This document shows, piece by piece, positions 35,751-48,850 of a stretch of 64,000 nucleotides of DNA. The notes under the pieces were generated by a model. The model saw only the letters and a list, made by a program, of their open reading frames with translations, did not search any database and was not told where the DNA came from. Numbering within the stretch: the stretch's first letter is position 1; each line of letters starts with the position of its first letter. Where the stretch lies: NCBI GenBank assembly GCA_015680685.1, contig MNCI01008292.1, positions 31,490 to 95,489 of the forward strand, in the 5' to 3' direction. The translations under genes and the position numbers were made by a program. The DNA comes from Gnetum montanum. Lineage: Eukaryota; Streptophyta; Gnetopsida; Gnetales; Gnetaceae.

Positions 35751-37041
35751 TCTTTTTGTTGTGGAGCAAGCTTCGTGTTAATAATTACTAGTTTTCCATT
35801 TTTAAGGAACATGTATTCCATACTGGTGGGAAATGCTTTCAGCTCAAGGGGCTCCTATTTAAATTTCTTAGGGATTTCAAACTTCCCCTAATTGCTATTT
35901 TTGAGGTTAAGGCTTGCAAGTTGGCTATGGACTTACTCTAATGCATCTATGCTATCAATGTAAGTGCAAGTCAAACCCTCAGTTGGTTCCATGCATATGA
36001 TTGAACGACTTTCTTAATCAGTTGTCAGCCACTAGGTGCCTTCCTGTCGTGTGGCTACTGCATACAGACATCTTTGTATGTTGATCACTTGTGCACACTG
36101 ATTACATGCAAGCAGTGCTAAACTTTACACAAACCATAACCTCTGCACGCAATTACACCCCATGTCATTGTATGTGATGCATGGAACTTTTTTCTTCTAG
36201 ATATTTTCAAAAGTATTTTCTTTTGATATTTCTAGGGAAAGATCATGGATTCCTAGGCACGTGTCAACTATGCTTAGCCATACTCTTCCCATTATGATTG
36301 GAAAGTCCCCCTTACTATTGTTCACCTAAATCACTAGAAAGTCAACTAGGTATGACCACCCACAAATAGTGGTAACAATGTCCTCCACTAGTCCCAATGG
36401 GACAGTGATGGACTGGTCGGCCAACTCTAAATGAATGTTGCTCTTTTTCAATGGAGGCAGGTTCCAGGCCTTGTACATTTCTTGAAAATCAAGTTGACAC
36501 CGGAACCTGAATCCAAAAGAGCCTTGCATAGTTCATTTCCAGTGATTTGTAAATATATCAGAGGACTCCCAGGATTAGAGAATTTCTTAGGAAGATGGCC
36601 AGCTTTGATCCAATCAGTGATGGCATATGTTAGCATGACCATATGCATTGAGTGTGGTGGTTGGGTTGAAGGAGGCTCCAAAGTTTTGATTGATACCAAG
36701 ACTTCTAAGGAATCAACCACTTGTGATTGCAAGGGCTTGGTTGGACTGTTGGTTCTAAAGAAATGTCTTTTCTTGATATGGTTGTTGGTACCAACAGTAG
36801 GTTGGCAGTTAATAGCCCTTGTGGCATTACGTCGCTGCAGCTGGGTAGCAATTCCACCCTGCATAGCTGGAGTAAGTGGTAATGGAGCTATTAGTGGAAG
36901 AGATCTAGCCGAATGAGAAGGATGGTATGTTTGTGGAACATCGCCCCTAGGAGAAGGATTCCTATAATACTTATAAGCTTGGTAGTGAGGTTGAGAAGTA
37001 ACGTGACTAGTAGAGTCACGTGGAGACACTGGCTGCTGCAC
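35751..37041 (-). pseudogene. Protease and gag-protease linker of A2
   Basis: The 197-codon frame 36448-37041 holds a Pro/Ser/Thr-rich gag tail, then LIYLQITGNELCKALLDSGSG at 36500-36565. This is the retropepsin active site (LLDSG). The following flap region continues in another frame (36326-36480, IHLELADQSITVPLGLVEDI). From 36300 to 35750 is the protease-RT linker with stops. Confidence 0.75.
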
Positions 37042-39240
37042 GTAATATCCATACCGGTCAGGTTGTCAGTAAGGATACTATTACCTTGGAGGTGGCATTC
37101 TCGATGAGTGTGGGTATTGCCACTATTGATACTACTCAATTGGTTGTGATGGAGTTTCACTTGGATAATATGTTAAGGGTTGGTGAAACTACCTTGGGTT
37201 ACCTTGAGGATAAGGTAACCTTTGGGGTGTTTAACTTTTGTTTAATCGTGGGTTGAGTGCATACACCCCAAACTCCTGCAGATGTGAGATTATAGGGCAA
37301 CATCCCTTAGGATGATCATATTGACATATCTCACATCCAATATCATTGTCTATTTTTGAATCCACAACTTCTTCAATGATGGCAACTTTGCCCTTACCCT
37401 TGCTATGTGCATGTTCAGCTTCTTTTTTTTTTCTTTTTTCGTGATCACTACCTTGCTCTCTAAACTCCTCTACTATTTTAAGAATAGTTTGAAATCTATT
37501 ATCTAGGAAATCCCACATTTGGTCTACTTTTTCCGATACTTATGATGTCAACTTTTCAATAGGCAAAGTTTTCCTATTCACCATCTCTTTAAGTGGTGAC
37601 TCTTCTTCATCCTCACAAAATCTTACTCCCCTCTTCCAAAGGGAAGGATCTCTATTATACTCTTCCGCACTTTCTCTCTTCTATAGCTCACCTTCTTCTT
37701 TAGCAACTTGCTCCAATAGAATTTGAATTTAATCGGACTTAAGCTCGGATAGTCTTCCTTAGGCATAAGTCTCAAGGGTTCTTCTCATTTCATGCCTAAG
37801 CCCAACTAGGAGATGGTGCAGTTGATCCCTTTGCGAATAACCATGGCTAGGACAATGATGTAATAGTGCATAGTATTGGCCCATGGTAACATCCAAGGGT
37901 TCATGTCCTCCTTGTTTCCATCCTTGGATTTTCTTTTACAAGTTAGACACTCGAGAGTATGTTTGGTACTTGTCGTTGAACAATTCTAACAAAGTACTCC
38001 ACCTATGAATAGATTCTAGTTCTAAGGACCAGTACCAACTTTCTACTTCTTTAACTAGTGTCCATGGGAAGAACTTAATTTTTTGTCATTCGTTCTCTAT
38101 GTTTTGTAAGGCACACGCATGATGGAATGCTTGTAAGTGGTTCTAAGGATCAGCGTTGTATCCCTCTTTAAATCATGGGATGTTGTTCATATCTAATCTC
38201 TTGATCCTACTATCTTTTTGGTGCCTTGTTGGAATTCTAATAGCCTCAATTATGTCTAACATACTTTGAGTAGCGAGTAGGGGTTCATCATGATCATCTC
38301 GTCCATGGCATCTATGATGCCTACTCTTCTTCTATGTTGTGATTCTCTAGAGTTCCCTCATCCCCTTTCTTGCCCATTCCATTTATGAATTTCACTCTGC
38401 CTACCTTTATCCCCATGGTCTTTTTCTTTATGACTGCATCCAGATATTGAAGAAGAGGGTGAAGGAGATGATGAAGTTGAAGAAGAAGGGGAACCCTCAC
38501 CATGATGATGTCTGCTACCACCTCTTCGATGGTCTCAGCCTCGATCGCGATTGCGATCAAAATGTCCATCTTTATCATATGTCTATGTCCCTTTTTAGGA
38601 ACCTTTGTGCTTGTGGGTATCAGAACCTAGGTTATGAATAGTGGAATAAAGGGTCTAATACACAACCCCTTGGCCAAAGTCAAGGGGAGGAACATTGTTG
38701 TGTGGGAAACTACCTGAGGTAGGTTCACCACCCTCATTTTCACTTAAAACATGCGGGACATCCTAGGACCACTTATCCTTCAAAGACTTATGATGTCTCT
38801 TCTATTGCAAGTCCCTTTGACATTGTGCCTCTATGGGATGGTATTCTCTCGAGTCATGGTCTTGCACAACGTATTCTATGTGTAAGTGCGACATGCCAAT
38901 TCATGTGAGAGTACGAAGAAGCATGCTTGGGACTAAACGATCGGGAGGTAACACTATGTTACCTTCTAAGACTCACCAACACAGTTGTTCATCTTGATGG
39001 AGGATAAAGTTGAAGTCTAGTATATAATCATCAGGATGAATATATACCACCTGAAACTATTGAGGAACTGGCAGATCAATGTCATGTGTATTATGTCGTC
39101 AATTGTTTCCTATTTCAGACCTAGGCAGTGAGGCACTTTCGTACGAAGAAGGAGACATACTTGTTAGTTCAGTGTGCAATGTATTCTTGTTTATTATTTT
39201 CTAAACCAACCCTAATGGTTCATTCCAATGATGTAAATGA
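37042..39240 (-). pseudogene. Gag of A2
   Basis: The minus strand aligns with the A3 gag (46900-47900). The core contains AFHHACA, W-Y-W-S-LELESI and F-N-DKYQTYSRVSNL (37930-38100). The C-terminal ORF (37231-37518) carries a zinc-knuckle-like CEICQYDHPKGCCP. The N-terminal part is an Arg/Asp/His-rich low-complexity stretch (38280-38600). Stops interrupt all frames. Confidence 0.7.
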
Positions 39241-39275
39241 TTTTCTAAGTCCTAATTAGCACACAAACAACTAAG

Positions 39276-39293
39276 TCCCTAGCAACGATGCCA
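39276..39293 (-). promoter_or_regulatory. PBS of A2, tRNA-Asp type
   Basis: Minus strand TGGCATCGTTGCTAGGGA, one base after the LTR end. It resembles the tRNA-Asp primer site used by Athila/Tat elements (TGGCGCCGTTGCCGGGGA), with differences that are mainly C-to-T or G-to-A. Confidence 0.7.
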
Positions 39294-39294
39294 A

Positions 39295-40157
39295 TGATGA
39301 GTGGCGAGGTATCCCTACGCTCAACCATAAGAATACAAGTGTCCACGCACGATTTGGTCGAATTCCAAGGACTAAGTGCCTATGCGCCTTTGTGAAACAA
39401 GGATGGGTTGATTAATTGCTATCTTCCCAAGCTTACTTGTATGTCACGATTGTATGGTTAAGTAAACTTGAGGCATATAATTTTTATAGCTTTTATGCTT
39501 TTATGTCCTATGCTAATAGGGAAGGAGAGAGATAACTAAGTGACTAATTTAAATTAACTACTCATTAACTAGGATTTAATTAATCCTAACATTAGTATCC
39601 ATTCTCAATTTTCGTACACATCCTAAACTAGTGCAACACTACTGGGATTACCAAACGCTAATCGTTACTGGGTTACCAAGTGTTATATGCATACTCAAAG
39701 TGATCGTACTGAGTGTATTCACTTAGGAGAGTTATAGAGGGAGGGAGGGAGGGAGAGAGAGAGAGAGAGAGAGAGAACATTAATTAACTAAGAAAGCATT
39801 TAATAATAGTAATTAGCATTAACTAATCTATTCTGGATGCTATAAGGTTTATCATAAAGTTCTTCTTTATTGCTGTACACAAGGTGTGCTTAGGTACACA
39901 ATGCTCGAATAAAGATCTATTCACTTTATGACTCCTACTGCAGGCACACAAAAATAATTCTAACTCTGGGAGGGAGAAAAGGCAAGATTTTGGCTAAGGG
40001 TCTAATTATCTAATGCAAAACCAAGTGTGCCTACCTCTTGTTTATAAGCAAAGAAGTAGGTCCCGATATCAGGTATCTGACATTGCATGGTAGACTCTGA
40101 TATCGCAGACCCAATATCATGGATGCAATATCACGGTCTCGATATCATAGTTCATCA
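39295..40157 (-). repeat. 5' LTR of A2
   Basis: 863 bp, plus-strand text TGATGAGTGGC to GTTCATCA. It aligns along its length with 30840-31698, and contains the (GGGA)n/(GA)n run at 39738-39776 and GATATC words at 40060-40150. Confidence 0.9.
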
Positions 40158-41150
40158 ATGCCCATGTGAGAGTTCTATAGGCTCTAGATCTACTAGCAAC
40201 AATAGCCCTTTGCCTGCCACACTGCCAACCTCATCAAGAAATCCTCACCTACTTGCCTCTCATCTCTTGCAAAGCACTGAACACTCCAATGCGTAAGTGA
40301 TGTAGTGCTAGGTCATATAAGAAGTAGTGGCTCACCACATCGATGAGTAGCATGTCCAGCATGCTCATAATCACAACATGGCAACCCAACACATAAACCT
40401 AGTGTAGCATGCTTCATAGTAATAGGGGACACCATACCACAAGGACATCATATTCATCTTCTGTACCATGTGCACACGAGGGCACTATAGGCATCATCAA
40501 TGGTCACAGGAAGGTGAAAACTTGTTGACACATAGATGTATAGTTAGAGCTGGGCAGCATGTGTAGTCCAACTTTTGGTACTCTAGATGTGATCTTGTGG
40601 CCTATCGTCAACCAGACTTGAGCAACTCCTTGTAGTTACATGGCACTAGAGACCGGGTTTTAGGCACATTACTAATAGTGCTTTACCAGCCTGGAATGGA
40701 CATGTAGTAACTATAGTTGCCTTGTCAAATGCCTTTGTTTTATCACCATGCTTTACCACTGCCACATGTGTTGTTTGTACCTGCATCACCGATGCCATCA
40801 GTTGCATCAACATCGCTATCACTGTTGTTACCTCCATCTTCATCAAAAAATCCATCAAAAAATTTGATAGTCTATGGTATCCACAAACACCATGGAATCC
40901 TACCTCTATCCCAGGGAGCATCACAAATATAGTGGAATGCTGCCTTCGACAAAGCTCCATAAGCACCATGAACACCATGGAATGCTACCTCCCACAAAGC
41001 ACCATAGACACGTTGAATGCTACCTTTCATGAAGCACCATGGACACCATGGAATGTTGCCTCCTAAGGAGCATCATGAACACCATAGACATCATGGAATG
41101 TTGCCTCCCACGAAGCACCACAAACACCATGAAATGATGCAAATTTTTTT
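40158..41150. repeat. Flank of A2 with a 36-bp tandem repeat (40880-41145)
   Basis: After the target duplication the older sequence continues. Between about 40880 and 41145 a unit of about 36 bp (core CACCATGGAATG-(C/T)-T-(A/G)-CCTCC, then a 'gcacca(t)' block) repeats about six times, one unit with an extra 9 bp. The open frames on both strands at 40646-41066 follow the repeat and are not considered genes. Confidence 0.6.
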
Positions 41151-44100
41151 TCTAAAACCTATCATTATGAAAACTTTGATATAAAATCTTGATCTTCATC
41201 TAGAAGTCATGAAAATTATAATCTCTAAATCTTGTTCTTCATCCAAAAGTCATGAAATATTTGGCTCAAATAACTTATTACTTATTAATGAGTAAGATTC
41301 TCTAGGCCAAATTATAGGTATATATTATAAATATATAACTAAGCTAGTAATACTTCATATGATCTTAATGCCAGTGTAAAAATAAACAATAGATAAAATT
41401 AAAGTTAAGAGTAGAATATAAGATATCATAACCAAGGTACTAGGCATTTAATCATATAAATATGATGTCTTATCCTGAATTTTAATCATACATAATTTAT
41501 AAAATAACTTAAGAGGAATAAGAAATAAAACTTAATTTCTTAAAAATATTTTAAAAACTTAAACACTTACAAAACCATATAACCATATAAATACTTATAA
41601 ACTTTATAACTTAGAAGTCACTTGAAAATCTACATAAGTACATTTATGCCACTTAGGCCTTGATATAACATTAATTAGAGTTCAATTAAATTTTCATATT
41701 CATGGCCCAAATTACAAATCCATATATTGACCAATAATGTAAGGACATAAAGAAATAATCTTACATGCATTATTGATCCTTCTTCTAACTTCACCTTGAT
41801 TACTTTCAAAGCTTTTTATTTAATTTGTATGGAACACATGTCCAAAAGATTAGAACATCTTCATAGTAGAGGAATTCCACTAAGAAGCTTCTTGGAACAA
41901 AACTAGAAAATGGAGCTCAAGTTGTAAAAAACATTATTAGTGCTACTAAAATATTTATCCACATAATTTTAAACATATAATTAATTGTAAAATACATAAA
42001 TTACTTATAGATTTTTGGCTTATTCATAATACTGATATTTTCATAGGTTTCCTAGTGTTAGACATTAGAATAACTACAAGGCTAATACTTTCTAAAACTA
42101 GCCCTCATGTGAGATAAGACCAGCTATTAGGTTAGAAATCCTCATGCAACTATTGTGTTACATTATGTCTAAATCAATCCTATAGCTATCTTAACATCCC
42201 AACTCCTCAAACCATCCTAAAAATCATTCTCTAAAGTTAACATGGTTAGTTGATATCTCACAAATGCTTTTCTAATAATAACAAGTCCTAAATAAGATAG
42301 GTTACTAATGTGAATTTAATACCCAAGACAATGTAATCCATCTACAATAACCATAATTTCTTACCTATTAACAATAATTCACATACTAATGGCCTCTTAA
42401 AATTATACTAATTACATTCTCCTAAGCATGTTCAATTATTTCAACATGTCCAATGTACCCATACATGTTTGAAATGCCCAAAAGTTATTTCCATTTTAAT
42501 GCGCTATTTTTTCCTAAGATCATGATGAATGTGTTACATCGAAAAACATACCAAAAATGTGTTGTTAACCCTAGATCCATTATGACCTAGGTCATAATAG
42601 TTGAAATTTTTGTTGTCATTGCCACTACTAAGAGGAGATAATGCAACAAAAAATCAAGTTGAAATAAAAAGTTAAAAGTCATGAAAACGATGAATTACCG
42701 ATCAATCATCAAAAACTAGGATTAGATTAATAGTACAAGCAATATAATTAGAACAACAATGCTAACTATAATAAAAGGAAAGTAGGTATAAGAAGGTAAG
42801 CTACTTATTAGAGTTGATAGAATCAAGAATATTTTCTCTACCCTAAGAGATTAGTTAGAAAAGCTTTACCAAGTAAGAACATGTTTAGATCTAGAAAACA
42901 CTAAGAGATTTACCAAGCATAGAAGAGACAAAGTGAGAAAGAGAGAGAGAGAGATGCATACTTTATGCTAAGAGAGTTAACGTTGCCAAGTATTGTCACA
43001 AAAGATATGATTTGGAAAATTTCATAAACAAAAAATTTATATGCACAAAACATAAGATTCGGGTAACATGTATTCACAAGAAGGGTTCAATGATCAACCT
43101 AATGGACTAGAGTCATCAAGAGTACTACAATAAGTTACATGTTCAAGAATGGATTTTAAGATAAAATGAAAGAATAAATATAATAAACCCCACATATCCA
43201 TTAACATGTCTTATAACCATATTCTTTCTTTATTTCAAAATCTTAGAATAAAATAAAATATGAAAAATATAATTTTAAACATTAATAAAGTACCCATAAT
43301 GGACCATCACTATCCTTCTAGCCTATCCAACCTAGAAGAAAAAAAATTAGTAAAAATAATTACAAGATAAAAGATTAAAAATATTAAAGTACCATATGTA
43401 AGTAGAGGATCAAGATTCCAAACCTCAAGAAACATAACAATAAAAAGGTTATAAGTTCAAGTCTCAATAGTATGAAAGAAGGGCTATTAGAATACCTTAT
43501 CAATGTATAGTACAACATTAGACATTAAAATATTTTTATAGAGAAAGCATAACAACGGATTAAAAAATATCAAAACATAAAATAACCAACTAAAAAGTAG
43601 AAACTTGGCCTACACCAAAGACAGACAGGTACATACATACCTATGCTAATTAAAGGGTAGTAAAAAGTTCAAATAATTGAAGTTGTAAAACTTAAAATTA
43701 CAAAAAAAAAAACCTCTAATGCTAATAATTATTAGAAAAACTATTAAAACTATTCTAACCATTATGTTGGCTATCTATCTCATCTTCACTATTACTTGGA
43801 TCATAAAAATAAAAGGAAAAGTTAGTACATGTGACTAAGTATGAAAAATAAATTACAAATGATTCACAAGGGATTTTGGAATAAAATATTAAGTATTTAG
43901 ATAGTTATGCATGGGGATTGTTACATCTCACCAAATTTTAGCATCAAACAAATGACCAGAAAATAATAAATAACGAATACTAAAGAGTTAAATATTTAAA
44001 TTTAATTTCCATTACCACCCACCCTAGATTTTGGATGCTAGCACTTATTCTCACTTTTGAATATTATATTGTATGCTAGAATGTGTACTCATTATGTATA

Positions 44101-45377
44101 ATAAGATTCTATCTAAACTAATCTTGAACCAAACAAATGCAAAATATGCTTGCATGACTTATATTTAAATTCCTTATATATAGTTTCAAGGTTATCTTGA
44201 CATATTACCTTTGCTTTTATAATCTGTACTAGGATAAATTTACCCCCTTTGTAAGTGTATTAAGGACATACTAAAAAGGACTTTAGTTACTACAAATAGT
44301 GAAGGACTTCAAACTTCATGAGGTTTTCTTAAAACTAGCTATCCTTTCCATTCATGCTAGCTCTAATAACCTAAAAGATACTTATAAAGAAATGTAATCC
44401 ACATAAGCATAAGATTTACTTCCTAAAAAATACAATCCACATAAGTAATCACAAAATGTCAAATGTTAGTAATTAGATAAGATCAAATAAATCAAATCTA
44501 GGGTAGTGAGGAAAAATAAGCAATTAAATTATTTTCTAATTTATGCAAATATGTATCTTAAACATAACTCCAAATTTTCTAAATATTTTCAAGTTAAGTT
44601 GAGAGTTTTTTTCCACTTTAGTTTGTAGCTAGAAACTACATTTTCATTACTAGAACTTTGTGTATATATCCTAAATTATTGAAATATCTCTTTTATTTTC
44701 TATTCCTTCCATTTTACATTTTATCTTGTGTCATATGAAACATCATATTTTAATTGTTTCTCATAGTACAAGTTCTGACATAGGTCATGATGGACGTATG
44801 ACTCATAAAATATGCTGAAATTTTTGGCCTAGCATGGCTATATTTGAATCTGTAGAATGCAAGCTGTAGATGGAAGGAATTAGGTTTAAAAGGTCTAAAA
44901 TATGATAAAAATTTAATTTCAAATGTTAACATACCCAAAAATTAAAATGAATTAACTAATATACAAATTTGATAAGAATAGAATTAAACTTGGCATACCA
45001 TCCCACAAAAATAATATAAACTTAGATACAAACTTAGATTGTAGAAATATACATGCTAAATAAAATTCTATGTTAATCAAAAATCCCAATTTGTGCATAA
45101 ATATTCAGAATTGAAAACCCAAAATAGAGACATTCCAAAAAATTTCCTTACTTAGAGGAAAGCACCATTGTCAAAACACTTGTTTGACTGAAATTTCCTA
45201 AAATGGCTTCAACTCTAAGTGAAGACAAGAGATCAATTATTAAATCTAAGATAAATTTAGAATAAATACTTAAAATGAAATGAATGAAAAATCATATAGA
45301 TATAGAAAGGTTAAATGGACTTGGATTGTGGCTTCTTTTCTACTTTGGCAGGATCTTTGTAATACCCCATTAACTAG
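41151..45377. repeat. AT-rich decayed repeat DNA
   Basis: No gene supported. The right part (43480-45377) shares blocks with 7830-9100 in the same order and is interrupted at 45377 by the A3 LTR right after 'taccccattaactag'. Its counterpart at 7845 runs on uninterrupted. The part from 41151 to 43480 has no recognised relative in the window. Confidence 0.5.
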
Positions 45378-46230
45378 TGATGAGTCATGAATCTATCAGC
45401 CTCGATATCAGAGCCCAGAAAGCAATGTTAGATATTTGATATCGTCTCCTCCATGCTAGCCTATAAATATAGCACTTGGGTGCACAATTGGAACAAAAAT
45501 AGAGAGAAGATAGTTTTAGTTCTCAATTTTTGATAGTCTTTCTTAGATTCCTATTTTTCCTAGTGCATGCCCACATTGTGATGTTTGTAATTGTACGGCA
45601 CCTTTGTTCAAGTGTGACATACTTGGACATGTTACATGACTAGAAATTAAGATTGAGATTACTTCCATCATTGCTGCATTCACTTAGATTTATTATTACT
45701 TTAATTATTTATTTAATTATTTAATTATTTTTTATTCTTATTAATTAATGTTTCCATTTATTACTATTTACTATTACTATCATTAAGTGAAATGCGTACG
45801 CCTTAATCACGAGCATTTAAGTGTAAGTACTTGGTAATTCAGTAGTGTATCGTTTGGCACACCCAGTGACATATGCTTGGCAATTCCAGAAGCAGTCTCA
45901 CGAAGTCTAATACATATACAGATGATTAAAAGCAGATACCCATTGCATGTAGGCTAGTTAGATTTCACTTTCCATTGTTCAGTAGCTTAATTAATTCATC
46001 TCTTTATCATCATTAGGAGCAATGTGGGATTAGACAACATCATGTGTCTCACTTTGGACTAAACCATAAGTGACAAAGCTACCACTAGTCCAAGTGGGAA
46101 GATAGCAAACTATTATCAAAGCATAATGATCTAGATGCCACAACTAGTCCCATCCATAGAATTAGACTGGATCATGCATGAACACTTGTGATTAGTATGG
46201 TTGGGCGTAGAGGTACCTTGCCACTCATCA
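45378..46230 (+). repeat. 5' LTR of A3
   Basis: 853 bp, TGATGAGTCATG to CCACTCATCA. It has a TATA box CCTATAAATA at 45460-45469 with GATATC/ATATCG words just upstream (45400-45445). It aligns with 1681-2570. Confidence 0.85.
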
Positions 46231-46231
46231 T

Positions 46232-46249
46232 TGGTGTCATTGCCAAGGA
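46232..46249 (+). promoter_or_regulatory. PBS of A3, tRNA-Asp type
   Basis: TGGTGTCATTGCCAAGGA one base after the LTR; a mutated tRNA-Asp site comparable with that of A2. Confidence 0.7.
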
Positions 46250-46379
46250 TGGTGCTAGTTATCTAGATTAGTTATATCATACACAATTGTTGTAAATGCA
46301 TTAACAATTTATCTTTTAGAAAACATTAAGTCACACACATCATTAACTAACAAAAATTTTTCTTTCACAAGGAATCAAT

Positions 46380-48850
46380 AATGTATCGTATTGAGAGAAC
46401 ATTCATTAGAGAAATAACGAGATCTATGATGAATAAAATTGGAGTGACCAACCTTATGCAAGGGTTTCTTATGTTCATGACCACCCTGACAACACTCAAA
46501 GACTACATTCACCTAAGATAAAAAATCTTGGAGGAGATGACATAAGTCCTAAACTAGGGGAGGCCTCAAGGCCTAAGACCTCCTTGAAACCAAGAAATGA
46601 TAAATTAAGGGACCTTGTGGAACACCATAGAACCCATGGTAATCCTTCTAGTTCCTCATCTTCCTCTTTCCTTTCAACATCTAGTTTTGACAAAGATGAA
46701 CATAAGTATGAAGATAAAGCTCCATTAAAGGATCAAAATAGAAACAAAAATCGAACCTGTAGGAACACTCATGATCATCAACATGAACATAGACAAAATC
46801 ATCACAATTAACTGAATAGAAATTTTCATCATAACCTATCTGATGATGATGAATCCTTTTTGGCCATTCAAAGCCTAATGTAGATCACAGAGGTAGTTAA
46901 GATATCTTGCAGGCATCTCAAAGAGAGTCACCTACCCAAGCTTGACATGAATGATATTCCTAAATTTGCAAGAGGTTATGATTTAGATCCACAACATCAT
47001 ATACAAGCCTTCCATGATGCTTGTGCCTAGTACAACATTGAAAGTGAAAGGCAAAAGCTTAAGCTCTTTCCTAGGACACTGATTGATAGAGCTGAAGTGT
47101 GGTATAGATCATTAAAACTAAATTCAATCCAACAATGGTCAACAATGTTGGAATTCTTCAATGAGAAATATCAAACCTATACGAGGGTGTCCAAATTAAG
47201 GAGATAGATCCAAGAATGGAAGCAAGAACAACATGAATCCTAGGACATGGCCTTAGATAGAGATTATTCCCTACTAAATAGATGCCCAAGCCATGGTTTC
47301 TCTAAGGAAAGGCAACTATTCCACATCATATATGGGCTTTGTAATGAAACAAGGGAAACCCTTGGAATGTATGTCCTGGGTCAATTATATGAGCTACAAG
47401 CCCATCAAATCTGAGAACTAATCGAGCGTGTGGCAAAAAAAGGAGAGATATGCAAATGGGAGCATGTTGAGAAAAATCACTGGGAGCCCACTCTTTAATA
47501 GAAGGAGGTCCTTATCTATGGTAAGGAGAAAGAAACCACTCTCAATAAGGTGATTCTGCAACAAACCTTGCCAATACAGAAGTCTATTAATGAACTTGAT
47601 GCAAAGTTTAATAGGATGTCAAAATGAATATATGAAAATGTTACAACTCTCGTTGAGATGGTCAAAGAGAGGATCATGCAAAATAAGCCAGGTGATCACA
47701 ATACACAAAGGATAAAGAACCAAGCAACAGCTAGGAACACTTTTCGACAAACAAGAAAAATGGCTAATGAAAATGAGGCTATAGACTCAACCACAAACAA
47801 AGATAATGGATGTGACATCAGCATATACAACCATCCAAAGGGCCATTACCCAATCTTGTTGCATCTACATGAGTATTGGATAGGTGCATTAAATCTAAAA
47901 TTTGTATAGAAGCACATGCTCAAGAGATTTTCTCTTCCACACAGTAATCATAGAAAACCCCACAACCAACCACACTATCCTAGGGGGACTTATTACCAGC
48001 TTTAACATGGTCATCAATAATAATGGCAACAACCAAAATCATGGAGGAGGCCACCACCAAATTAGCCCTATCCTTCCTATCCATCAAAACCATGTGGATA
48101 TTATGTTCAACACCCTATTTCTCCAACTAGTTCTACATCCTCTACTTCAAATTACCACTACCACTCTCCTGAGTACCATCAACCCATGACATCTCTGAAG
48201 GGATCACCATCTTATGCCTCTTACCATTCATCCTACCCTTGATATTCTCATCCTCCACCTCATTACATGCCACAACCAAGAACACAAGAAGGTTTCACAC
48301 CACAATATTAATAAGTGAATGCCACTTGTGCTACCAATGTGCATAAACATGCTAACACTAATGGATCTCAACTGCAACATTGAAAACATCCCTTCTAGAG
48401 GAAAGGCCATAAGCCAAAGCAAAAGACTCATGGATCTACCACATCATTTGAATCAGCACAATGCCAATCTAGTGCAACACCTCCCTTTTTACCACCACCA
48501 TCCTTTTATCCTACACAAGGGCCACCATCCATCATTACTCTAATTCCAAACCTAAGTAATGAATCTACAAGTGTGGAAAAGCCAAAAAATCCATGCATAC
48601 CATATCATGATCAAGGGTGCACTCGTAGGCTATACATCTATCATAATAAGAGACCTCACATCCTAATCCACCAAACATTTAACACTCAAGTGTGTGACTA
48701 ATGATTTGTCTACCTAGCCACCACAACATCAAAAAATATCCAATGGCTAGGGAATGAATGGTTACCAATGTTTCATACATGCATGGATCCTATCTATACA
48801 CTTATTAATCCTTGTCATGGCCAAATGTATAGTCATGAGGATTACTCCCC
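46380..48850 (+). pseudogene. Gag of A3
   Basis: Core at 46900-47230: LPKLDMNDIPKFARGYDLD, QAFHDACA, KLFPRTLIDRAEVWYRSLK and FFNEKYQTYTRVSKLR, homologous to A2 gag. The C-terminal part at 47658-47909 ends with CDIS-x3-HPKGHYP, where the zinc-knuckle cysteines of A2 are partly lost. About six stops occur in the core frame. After 48200 it is a Pro/His/Tyr-rich tail. The last 300 bp are not recognised. Confidence 0.7.

Larger units (their letters stand above)
30840..40157 (-). mobile_element. Structurally complete Athila-like element A2 (9318 bp)
   Basis: Two LTRs (30840-31698 and 39295-40157) in the same orientation, PBS at 39276-39293, PPT at 31699-31709 and a perfect 5-bp target duplication ATGCC (30835-30839 and 40158-40162). 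Minus-strand order: 5' LTR, gag, protease, RT, RNase H, integrase, spacer, 3' LTR. The coding regions have many stops. By eye the first 140 bp of the two LTRs differ at roughly one base in seven, mostly transitions, so the insertion is old. The integrase is cut off and there is no recognisable accessory ORF, so A2 is defective in structure as well as by mutation. Confidence 0.9.

Noticed and set aside
36431-36916. 161-codon plus-strand ORF
   Set aside because: Shadow of the A2 gag-protease frame on the minus strand, which has the retropepsin motif.
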